In this document: positions 33,912-44,181 of the stretch, piece by piece | Position numbering within the stretch: the stretch's first letter is position 1 | How the letters are laid out: each line of letters starts with the position of its first letter | Notes under the pieces: generated by a model | Seen by the model: the letters and a program-made list of their open reading frames with translations, nothing else | Told to the model about the DNA's origin: nothing | Database searches by the model: none | NCBI RefSeq assembly: GCF_020906515.1 | Contig: NC_085850.1 | Coordinates: 1,488,001 to 1,552,000 of the forward strand | Length of the DNA: 64,000 bases | Source: Vanrija pseudolonga | Taxonomy: Eukaryota; Basidiomycota; Tremellomycetes; Trichosporonales; Trichosporonaceae | Direction: 5' to 3' | Program-made: the position numbers and the translations under genes

Positions 33912-35550
33912 ATGACCAAGATCACCTTCAAGACGGTGCAGAACAAGGTACGCATGCCGCCCCGCTCGAGTGCACCACTCACCCATACAGCTGTTCACGG
34001 TCGACGCCGAGGCCAGCGAGACGGTATGTTTACGCGCGGACCAGCCCGCCGCCGCCGCGACGCGCGTGCTGTGCACAGCTGAACTCGCCCCAGGTCGCCG
34101 ACCTCAAGCACAAGATCCAGGAGTCGCAGACCTTCCCAGCCGAGAACCAGAAGCTCATCTACTCTGGTGCGTTGGAGCCGCGTGACCCGTCAGCGAGCGC
34201 CGACTGACCCCTTATCAGGCAAGATTCTCAAGGATGACGCGACCGTTGGCGAGCTCAAGATCAAGGAGAAGGACTTCCTCGTTGTGATGGTTTCAAAGGT
34301 GCGTTGGTCGCTATGGATGACATGCTGAGCCCGCCAGCCCAAGCCCGCCCCCGCTGCTGCCGCTGCCTCGTCGTCTTCGGCGACGGCCCCCGCCGCAGCT
34401 ACCCCCGCCCCCGCTGCCGAGGCCGCCCCTGCGGCCCCTGCCCCCGCCGCTGAGCCCGCCGCCCCTGCTGCTGCTGCCCCCGCCGCCACTGAGGCTGCTG
34501 CTGAGGCTACCCCCGCCGAGGGTGCCGCCGCCTACGGCTCGTCGTTCCGTAAGCCGACCCCACTTGCCATCAGCTGACCCGCAGTCACTGGCTCTGCTCT
34601 CCAGGGCGCCATCGACGGCATCGTTGAGATGGGCTTTGAGCGCGACCAGGTCGTTCGTGCCCTCCGTGCCAGCTTCAACAACCCGGACCGTGCCGTCGAG
34701 TACCTCATGAGCGTGAGTCAACTTCCTCGGGCTGCCGACCCAACTCTGACACAACCAGGGCAACATCCCCGAGACCGAGCCTGCCGCCCCCGCGCCGGCT
34801 GCTGCCGCGCCCCGCGCTCCCGTAGGTCTGCATACTGGAGCGTACGCTAACCTGCAGGCCGCTGCTGCACCAGCCGCCGCTCCTGCTGCTCCCGCTGTCC
34901 CGGCTGCCGCCGCCGCCGCTGCTCCCGCCGCTGCTGCCGCTGCCACCACCTCGTCCGGCGCCGGCGCTGACAACCTCTTCGCTGTGAGTTTCACTGTCAT
35001 CGTTTTGTCAATAGTGCTAACCAGACAAGGCCGCTGAGGCTGCTATGAACCGTGACCGTGGCATCCCCGCCGGTGCTGCTGCTGGTGTCCCTGGAGGTGC
35101 CGGCGGACCTGACGCTGAGTCGTTGAACGCCATTGCCAACTCGCCGCAGATCCAGCGCATTCGTCAGGCGGTGCAGGAGAACCCTGCCCTCATCCAGCCT
35201 CTTCTCCAGCAGATTGCGGCATCAAATCCCGCTCTGGCCCAGGTTATCAACCAGAACCCCCAGGCGCTCTACGACCTCCTTGGTCTCTCGGACGACGACC
35301 TTGAGGGAGGCGAGGACTATGGAGGCCCGCAGGTCATGCAGGTCGACTTGACGCACGACGAGGCCGCGGCTGTTGAGAGGGTGAGTGCCGATTTCTTGAG
35401 AACAACCCAAGCTGACAACCACAGCTCGAGCAGCTCGGCTTCGACCGCCAAGTCGTGCTCCAGGCGTACCTCCTCTGCGACAGGAACGAGGAGCTGGCCG
35501 CCAACTTCTTGTTCGAGAGCGCCGAGGAGGACGAGCAGATGGGTCCATAG
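33912..35550 (+). CDS. RAD23: UV excision repair protein Rad23
   Basis: Shuttle factor that binds ubiquitinated substrates and the proteasome and stabilises the XPC/Rad4 damage sensor. Ten exons (33912-33947, 33991-34023, 34094-34166, 34219-34298, 34338-34548, 34585-34712, 34759-34821, 34858-34983, 35030-35380, 35425-35550) give 408 aa. Domains in order: ubiquitin-like (ITFKTVQNK to DFLVVMVSK, residues 1-74), an Ala/Pro linker, UBA1 ([20 protein letters not shown]), a second Ala/Pro linker, the XPC-binding/STI1 domain ([20 protein letters not shown]), and UBA2 ([20 protein letters not shown]). The acceptor at 35029 is AAG rather than the nearer CAG at 35024, which would shift the frame. Confidence 0.95.
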
Positions 35551-35790
35551 ATGTCGTAGCACTGTCAGAGGCGGTGGGGAGCGTGCATATGAGGCCTATC
35601 AGAGCCACCGAGCGATGGTGTGGTGGCGTAATGTAACGTAGTATTATGAGCAACGAGCAGTGGGTGCAGCGCGATTTGGTTCCGCAACGCGTCGGCGGCA
35701 CGCGTCATGAATCCAGTCACCTAGTTGATGTTGACTTTGATCTTCCCTCTCTTCCCTCCAATAACTACACACTCCAGAGACCACTCCAAA

Positions 35791-38700
35791 ATGGTATGGC
35801 GTCTGACGATTTCACCGCTGACCACAGCCAATGTACGATAAGGAGTCGTCGGCGGCCAAGCCGCAGTTTGAGATGGGTACGTTCACGCGTCGCGACGCGG
35901 TAATGTTGACACGCTTGCAGACAAGGACCAGGAGGACCGTTTCGTGCGGTTCGTCGAGCGCATGCCCGCGCGTACGGACGGCCTGGTCCGTCTGTTCGAT
36001 AGGGGAGATTACTTCTCCGCGCATGGCCCAGACGCGCTCCTCATCGCCGAACAGGTGTACAAGACCACCAATGTGCTCAAGTACCTCGGCTCGCCTTCCG
36101 CGCGCCCTGGGTCATCGTCCTCGGCCAAGGGTCTTCCCTCCGCCACGGTATCCATGACGCTTGCCAAGGCGTTCCTCCGCGACTGCTTGACGACGAAGCA
36201 GATGCGCGTCGAGATCTACGAGCCTGTTGACGGCGCCGGCGGGCGAAAGAACCACACGCAGTGGCACCTCGCCAAGCAGGCCTCCCCTGGCAACCTGTCC
36301 CAGGTGGAGGACCTCCTCTTCGCCCACGAGGACTTGCTCGCCAACGCCGTGAGCATGGCCCTCCGAGTTTACATCAAGGACGGCGTGCGCACTGTCGGCG
36401 CGGCGTTCGTCGACGTCCAGGACAAGACCATTGGCGTGGCCGAGTTCCCCGAGGACGAGCACTACGGCAACACCGAGTCGCTCATCATCCAGCTCGGTAT
36501 CAAGGAGTGTATCATGCAAGAGGACGCCAAGCACGTCGACCACGAGCTGGCCAAAGTGCGCACACTGGTCGAGCGATGCGGTGTGATTGTTACGGAGCGC
36601 AAGGCGTCGGAGTTCCAGCCGTCAAGTGTCGTCCAGGATCTGGGACGGTTGCTGAATGACACACACCCAAGTGTTCTGCGTGAGTCGGGAGTGGCGTGAT
36701 GATGGCTGACTTTTGCAGCCGAGCACGACCTCAAGCAGGCCATGTCGGCCCTCTCGGCGCTCATCGCGTACCTCGGCCTCCTGTCCGACTCGCTTGTCCA
36801 CGGTACTTTCAAGCTCCACAACCACGACCTGTCACAGTACATGAAACTGGACGCGAGCGCACTCAAGGCACTCAACCTCATGCCCAACCCTGAACTCGGG
36901 GGGAACAAGAACATGAGCCTGTACGGCCTGCTGAACTACTGCCGGACGTCGCAGGGCCAGCGGCTGCTGGCGCGTTGGCTCAAGCAGCCGCTTGTGAACC
37001 TCCACTCGATTCTTGAGCGGCAGAACATTGTCGGCATGTTTGTCGACGACACGGTGACGCGTGCGACGATCCAGGACGACTGCTTGAAGAAGATTCCCGA
37101 CTTTCACCGTATCTCGAAGCGCTTCCACCGCGGCCAGGCTGGCCTCGAGGACGTGGTGCGCGTGTACCAGGCTGTCCAAGTGGTGAGTTGTGGGCGAATG
37201 GCACTGCTGACTGTAGCTTCCGCGTATTATCGGCTACCTCGACGAGGTCAAGGACGCCAACCCTGAGCACGGCCAGGTCCTCGACACGAGGTTTACCGAC
37301 GCGCTTAGAGGCCACTCGGACATGCTGGACAAGTATGCCGAGATGGTTGAGAATACGATCGACCTGGACGAGCTGCAGAACCACAACTTTGTCCTGCTGC
37401 CCACGTTGGACAATGAGCTCCAGCGCTACCGTGACGACCTTATCGGCGTTCGTGACCAGCTGGATGCTGAGCACAAGCGCGTCGGCAGGGCCCTCGGCCT
37501 CGATCTCGACAAGAAACTCCATCTTGAGAACCACCAGGTGTACAAGTACTCGTTCCGCATCACCAAGGCTGAGGCCGGGCTTATCCGCAACAAGAAGCAG
37601 TACATCGAGCTGTCGACGCAGAAATCGGGTACGATCTTCACGACAGAGACTCTGCGCGAACTTAGCGAGCAGTTCTCAGACTTGCAGGAGGGGTATGAGC
37701 AGAAGCAGCGCCACCTCGTCAAAGAGGTGGTCCAGATTGCCGCATCATACATTCCCGTGTTTGAGCAGCTCGACGACCTCATCGCGGCGCTCGACGTCAT
37801 CCTCAGCTTTGCTCAGATTGCCGTGAGCGCGCCGATTCCGTACATCAAGCCCACTATCAAGGAGAAGGGCTCAGGCGACGTTGTGATCACAGGCGCTCGC
37901 CACCCCTGCTTGGAGGTCCAGGATGACATCCAGTTCATCGCCAACGACCATGAGATGCGCAAGGGTGAGCATGAAAGCAAGTGTGGCGCTGACCTTCGCA
38001 GGTGAAAGCGAGTTCCATGTCATCACCGGACCAAACATGGGCGGTAAATCTACCTACATTCGCCAGCTGGGTACCATTGCGCTCATGGCCCAAGTCGGCT
38101 GCTTTGTGCCTGCCGACTCGGCCGAGCTGCCCATCTTTGACTGCATCCTGGCGCGTGTCGGCGCAGGTGACAGTCAGCTCAAGGGAGTCTCGACGTTCAT
38201 GGCGGAGATGCTCGAGACGGCGACCATCCTGCGCTCAGCTACTCGCGACTCATTGATCATCATCGACGAGCTGGGTCGCGGTACATCGACCTACGATGGC
38301 TTCGGTCTTGCTTGGGCTATCAGCGAGTGAGTATGGGTGCGACCGCCCGCGCTGACATTAGACACATTGCCAACAACATTCGCTGCTTCTGCCTGTTTGC
38401 AACTCACTTCCACGAGCTCACAACGCTTGCCGACCAGCTGGAATGGGTCAAGAACCTTCAAGTTCGCGCCGAGGTTCGCCAGGCGCCCGAGGGCTCGAAG
38501 CAAGACCGTGAGATCACCCTCCTGTACCAGGTTGTCGATGGCCACAGCGACCAGAGTTTCGGTATTCACGTCGCTGAGCTGGCCCGCTTCCCCGAAAGCG
38601 TGGTCAAGCTCGCGAAGCGCAAGGCGGAGGAACTCGAGGACTTTGGTGATGGTCCTGCACCAGAGCCGAAACTGCCGAAAACAGAGGTGGAAGCAGGAAC

Positions 38701-38854
38701 CGAGCTCATGCGTTCCTTCCTCGAAACGTGGCGCAGCCGCACCGAGGGGGCGTCCGAGGAGCAGCAGTTGGAGGAGCTTCGCCGCACGGCCAACGAGTTC
38801 AAGGATCGCTTTGACGGCAATGCGTGGGTGCAGAAGGCTATCGAGGGGTTGTAG
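35791..38854 (+). CDS. MSH2: DNA mismatch repair protein Msh2
   Basis: MutS-family ATPase that pairs with Msh6 or Msh3 to recognise mismatches and small loops. Exons 35791-35793, 35828-35876, 35921-36679, 36719-37182, 37217-37964, 38002-38326 and 38362-38854 give 946 aa. It has the mismatch-binding N-domain, the lever/clamp region ([16 protein letters not shown]), Walker [11 protein letters not shown] (Lys690), the ABC-type signature ([11 protein letters not shown]), Walker [17 protein letters not shown] and ATHFHEL. The start is uncertain. The ATG at 35791 is followed at once by GTATGG and needs a 34-nt intron; otherwise translation begins at 35831, two residues shorter. Introns of 34-44 nt are among the shortest in the window. 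Confidence 0.94.
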
Positions 38855-40123
38855 TAGTGCAAACGCACGGGCCATCATGCCGCCAGGGCGTTGCGGCGAT
38901 GGACCGGGCGCAGGTGTAATCTAAGCAATGTGGGTTAGTGTAGGTTAGATGCAAGTCAGTGCGACGGTGCGGGGCATAAGTCACGCCAGACGATACACTT
39001 GTCGGGAAGCCGAACAGCCTCGGGCTCCATGCTGTGAAGCTACAGAGTACGCTGAGTGGGACGACGGTCAGAGGGCTGAATTAGTGAATGCGGGATCTGT
39101 GGCTGCGCAGCAGCATCGAGAGCCGCGGGCAAGGTCATGACTGCCCGGCATGGGTCTGTGTCGCCGAACAGGGCCGTGCACTGAGCGCAGGTGGCGCGTC
39201 GCTGACGCCAGATCTGGTGCAGCAGAGGGAAGATCTGGCCGGCAATGGGCTGTGGGCATTTGTGGGCTGTTGTTGAGTATTGACGAATTGACGGCTGTCT
39301 GTCGCACGAACCGCGGACGATGGCGGTGCGCGGATGTGTATAGTCTTTGTCTCAGCAGCAGCAGCGACAGCGGCTGTTGACACCCGCTCACCGTCGTCGT
39401 CAGGCAGCGGCGTCTGGGGTGGTTGCGTGGTTGCTGCCACCCGTCGCGTGCCGGCGGCGGCTGTGTCTTGGCCCTGATATCGCGGGCACTGCGCGACGAA
39501 AATAGCACGCGCGGCAGGGCGGTGTGGGGTGGTGTTACAGGTTGTGTCCGCAATCCGCGGTTGTTGCATTCTGTCGCATCGGGCTGCTGCTGCAGCGGCT
39601 TCTGGCGTCTGGCGGCAAACGACGACAACGGCGGAGGCAGCGGCGAGCAGGTACGAGGGCGTCGACCGGACCTATGGCTTAGAGGACAGCTTTGGGCGCG
39701 TCGTCGGCGGAGCCGAGAGGCACACACTACGACACGAACGATGCGCCCTCGTCGTCGTCCGCTCGACCGGCTCGTCGACCAACACTGCAAACATCAACAC
39801 CGGTTGTTGCCTTCCTTTTCTCACTTGACATTCGACTTACTACTACTCACTTCACTTTTAGTAGAGCCCCTTGTCTACTTGGCTGTTGGCGTCATACCCC
39901 CCAAAGCTGTGAGTGCAAGCCTGCTGCGAGCCAGACTACGACGCAGCTGCTGCGAGCTCGTCGTCATGCCCTTCCCCCACCCTTTGGCACCCCCTTTGCC
40001 CGCCCGTCCGCCCGCGCCTCTTTCTCTCACCCCCAGTTCGGCTTGCTAACTGATTCTGCAGCGCCTTTGCCGTCTTCCTTCCTTCTCTCTCTCTCTCCCA
40101 CCATCACCATCACAACCACCGCA
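38855..40123. other. Intergenic: MSH2 3' region and promoter of the mannoprotein gene
   Basis: About 1.27 kb. The last 150 bases before 40124 form a CT/CA-rich leader (a TCTCTCTC run near 40085-40097), as expected for a highly expressed secreted protein. Open frames elsewhere are not convincing. Confidence 0.55.
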
Positions 40124-41425
40124 ATGCTCCCCACCTTCTTCGCGGCGGCCGCTGTCGCCGCTGGCATGGTGAGTACAGTTATGATGCTGTCCGTCGATAC
40201 CTGCTCACCCACCAGGCCCACGCCCAGGTCACGGCGACAGGCACTATGGGTGTGACCAACCCCACGGCCGCGGTCCTCGGCACGCCCGTCAACCAGTCGT
40301 CGTACTCGCGTCTCATCTCGCTCAACAGCATCAACGACTTGTGAGTGGCGGCAAGGGGGTGGTGGCAGTCTACGAGGAAGAGGAGTGTCACCACCCACCC
40401 CCTGTGTGGTCACCCACTAAGGCACGGCCCCAGCTGCATCTTCGCCCCGCCCAACCCCGGCTCCACGATCGGCAACACGGAGACGGAGCAGGTCGCGTGG
40501 TGTATCCAGCCGCGTAACAACGCCCGTGTCATCCCAGACGGCACATTCCAGGCCGTCCACTTTGTCAAGACGCCCCTCTACTACCAGGTCCAGGGCTGGG
40601 CTGACCTGACGCGTATGAACATTGCCCCAGGCGACGAGGGTGGAGAGCTCGACCCCCACGGCCAGACGGGCGACGGCAACCCCGTGGGCGGCAACGTCAC
40701 CTGCAACGCAACGGGCCACGACGTGTCGTACGAGGAGTGGATGAAGTGGGTCACATTGTGTCACACCCCGCTAACCCACCAGCTACATCTCGTACCAGCA
40801 GTTCTGCCTGCGTATCTGCATCGCTGAGAACTCGACCTACACGGCCGCCCTCGAGTGCCAGCACACCCTCGACGAGATGGGATGCAACTGGGTCATGCCA
40901 GGCGACTACACCAACAACTCGTTCACCGAGTGCGATGCCGACTCTGCATACCCTCCCGGCATCTACCCCCTCGGCGATGGCCAGACGTCGACCTTTGCCC
41001 AGCGTTACACGGGCACGTACACGCAGGGTGGCACCATTGGCCTCTTCACCGTCGGACAGACGGTGACCCCACCCAACCCCTACTCGACCCCTGCATCCTC
41101 CAACTGCATCACCTACTCCACGGTCAGCAACGGTATCCCCACTGCCGCGCTCTCGTCCAACGCCTTCTTTACATGGACGCCGGGCATTAGCTTTAGCAAC
41201 CTCCCCAGCAGTTCCAGCAGTTCGTCGGCATCCCCTACTGGTGACGTGATCGTCACCACCACGAACGCTGCAGGCTCAACCATCGTTTCCTCTGAGAAGG
41301 CGACCGCCAGCGCTGCCAAGGCCAACTCGTACGCGGTCCAGCATGGTGCAAGCTATGGCCCTGTGGCCATTGCCGTCTTCTCGACCATTGCCATTATTGC
41401 CGGCGCGAGCGTCATCATGGTGTAA
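40124..41425 (+). CDS. MP88-type GPI-anchored mannoprotein
   Basis: Secreted cell-surface glycoprotein of the basidiomycete family that includes the cryptococcal immunoreactive mannoprotein MP88. Exons 40124-40168, 40216-40340, 40434-40745 and 40783-41425 encode 374 aa. A signal peptide (MLPTFFAAAAVAAGMAHA, cleaved before QVTATG) is split by the first intron. Family motifs are CIFAPPNPGSTIGNTE, VAWC, DGTFQAVHFVKTPLYYQVQG, GDEGGELDPHG and the cysteine pair region CLRICIAE to EMGCNWVMPG. A Ser-rich stretch and a C-terminal hydrophobic segment (VAIAVFSTIAIIAGASVIMV) indicate a GPI anchor. Its molecular role is not known; cell-wall or immune recognition roles are inferred from MP88. Confidence 0.85.
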
Positions 41426-41683
41426 GCGATCGTTTGTACCTCGCATAACCCATAGAACCCCGCCCCGACCCCCCGGCGTAGACCGACATTCCTTTGGACA
41501 CTCTCTCATCGTGCTGTGCACGCACACACAGCTTCATGTGATGATAATGGCATAACGATACAGGAACATGAGCCACTGGTGTGGCCGTAGACGTGTGCTG
41601 CGCAGCAGCGGTGTACAATGGTGGACTGAAAAGTCGTGCAGTTGGTGAATGGTAAAGTGGCGGTGAAGTGTTTGAGCGCAACG

Positions 41684-44181
41684 CTACGAGCGCTTGCGGC
41701 GGTGTGAGAAGACACTGCCAACGATGGCAGTGAAGCCTTCCTTGGGTTCTTTGGGCTGGTCCTTCTTCTTCTCCGACTTGGAGCGGTGAAGCCAGCCATG
41801 CTTCTCCTTTGATGGGACGCGGATCATTGGCACGTCATGATTGTAGTCGACCGAGCCGGCCGGTGTACGGTCGCGGGACGGTATAGGAGGGATGTTGATG
41901 GCGAGGGGGCGAGGGAAGATGTCGTGGCTGTGGTCAACAGAGCCGGACGGTGTGCGGTCGCGCGAGTCGGATTGAGGAATTGTAATTGCCAGCCCCCGCG
42001 CGTCGTGGCGGTCCAGCAGACGCGCAGCGGTGCCCTCATGGCTGTGGTCGACCGACCCGACCGGCGTGCGATCGCGCGAATGCGGTTGGGGGATGCTGAT
42101 CGCAAGTGGGCGCGCGTCATGCCGCTCGAGTAGCCGCGCTGCAGTGCCTTCATACCCGTGATCCACCGAGCCCACTGGCGTGCGGTCGCGCGAGCCCGAC
42201 TGGGGGATATTGATCGCGAGCGGTCGCGACGGCTGGGGCGAGTCGGCGAGCGCGAGCTGGCGCATCGCATTCACGGGGCTCGAGGCGAGGGTCGGCGTCT
42301 CGGGCTGCTCGAGGACCACGGCGTCGTCCTCGGGCGGCATCGCGGCCGACCGGCGCAGCGGGCTCTCGAAATCCGGCGCATTGTTCAGCCCGTCGCTGAA
42401 GGACACCGACTTGCCACGGCGGATGATGCGCGCCGCCGCCGCGCCGGCAGTCGGCGGGGCGGCGGAAGCCCCGGACCGAGGCCGGCCCGAGTCGGAGCCC
42501 GTGCGTCTCGGGCTCGGCCACGCGCTCGAGTACCCCGTCTCCACTGGAGTCGGGGGCAGCGAGGCCTCGGCGGCTGTGCGCTCAGCCCACTGGTGCAGAC
42601 TGATTCTCGGGGACGACGAGATCCAGTCTCCGCCGCGGGATGACGCTCGGCTCTGGGGCCGGTATCCAGATATCCCAGGGAAGCCCTCGGGTGAGGTTGC
42701 GGTTGGAGACGAGACGAGGGGCGGGCCGAATCTCGCGACGGGGGACGGTGGGACAGAGTATCCAAAGTCCCAGCTGGGGGCGCCCGACACTATCGATGAC
42801 GATGTGGGTACGCGTCCTGGGCTAGCTCAGCTTGGGTTCCGTATACAACTTACGAAGCTCTTGGCGATCTCTCAGTCCGGGCAATTCGCCTAGAAGCGAT
42901 TCGGCGAGGAATGACGGCTTCTTGGCGCCCCGGAGCCAGGGGTGCTCGGCGAGCTTGGCAGCCGTGGGGCGCAGTGCGGGGTCCTTCTGCAGGCACAGGT
43001 CGACAAACTCGCGCATTTGCTTGCTAAACGCCTTGTCCAGCTTTGGGGGCGCCGTCGTCGCTGTCGCAGTGAGCACGTCGGACACCTTGCCGTTGCGCGG
43101 CGGCGACCCCTGCGCGAGCTCGATGATGGTGATGCCGAGGCTCCACATGTCCGCCTTGGCATCGTACAGCTGCCCGAGGATGACTTCTGGCGCCATCCAC
43201 GACGGCTGGTGGGGCTGTTGAGCGCGTCACCATGGCACGACGACTCACTGTGCCGACAAAGCTCTGGCGCTTGCCGATTTCCTTGACGAGTACCGGGCGG
43301 GCAGCTGTGGACGGCTTCGGAAGAATATGCAGGCCCGGGCGATCAAAGCGCACTGAGTCGACAGGCGGCGGGCGCTCCTCGGCTGGCGTGCGCGGCGTAT
43401 TCATGTCTCCACCGACACCAAAGTCGGCCAGGAGGACCGTGCCATCGGGCTGGAGGAGCAGGTTGCCGGCCTTCAAGTCACGCTGTGACGCTCGTCAGTC
43501 ACTAGGCACGCATGTCCAAACACTGTGCACACGAACGTGGAGGAAGCCGTTGGCGTGGAGGTAGCCTAGGCCGTCGATCACCTGTCGTATCACGGCCTTG
43601 GTCTCATCCTCGTCGAGTGCGGCGCTGTGACGTGAGCTGCCGGCGGCGGCATTGCGTTTCCGCCATTCCAAGACTCCGGCGAGTGATCCGCCTTCTATTA
43701 GGGGTGTGACAATGGCGACTCGTGTGTGATCGGGCGGTAGGGTGAATGTTGCCAGGACTCTGCGTTGTGTATGAGCGGGGGCGCGCGGGCGGCGGGGGGC
43801 GGTTGATGGTACGAGCGAGCGAGCCATGCGAGCTACGCAGGCAGCGGTACCGGTACGTACCGCAACACGTTTTGGTGGCGACAAAGGCCCAGTAGCCGTG
43901 CTTCCCTTGACAGCTGGCCGAGGTCGCTGCTCGCCGACGAGACCTTGATCGCGCAGGGGTGCCATTCGCCGTCGAGGGCGCCGGGCACGTTGAAGACGGC
44001 GGCATAGACGGTGGACGACGCCCCGAAGCCTGGCGGCGATTAGGGCCTTGTCGCGTGCGCACGCGCGCGTGAGCGAGCACTTACCGACTGGCGCGCCGAG
44101 GTCGTAGTCGGCCGCGTCTGACGTGAACGGCAGCCAGGACGCGTCGTCCAGCATGCCCTGGTGGTGTGTATCCCCCGCCAT
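41684..44181 (-). CDS. STE20-family protein kinase, Fray/OSR1 type
   Basis: Ser/Thr kinase of germinal-centre class VI. Exons 44181-44085, 44029-43861, 43759-43537, 43482-43249, 43205-42854 and 42789-41684 give 726 aa. Kinase marks: an unusual glycine loop GFGASSTVYAA, Lys in CAIKV, HRDLKAGNLL (Asp165 region), DFGVGGD, the activation segment FVGTPSWMAPEV typical of OSR1/SPAK, and a C-lobe ending AEHPWLRGAKK. A ~37-residue insert (PRTPAEERPPPVDSVRF to ARPVLVKEIGK) separates DFG from FVGT. The tail (about 370 aa) holds four copies of a repeat with core SRDRTPxGSVD and ends in basic residues. The exon-6 acceptor at 42790 was picked by phase and is less certain. Confidence 0.85.
41830..42230 (-). 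repeat. Four in-frame coding repeats in the kinase tail
   Basis: Four copies of a unit reading PLAI-[NS]-IP, then SRDRTP-x-GSVD-[HY], within the last exon. The first two units are 38 residues long and also share EGTAARLL-x-RHDAR; the third and fourth are shortened. Each unit has an RTP site that a proline-directed or basic-directed kinase could use. Confidence 0.85.
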
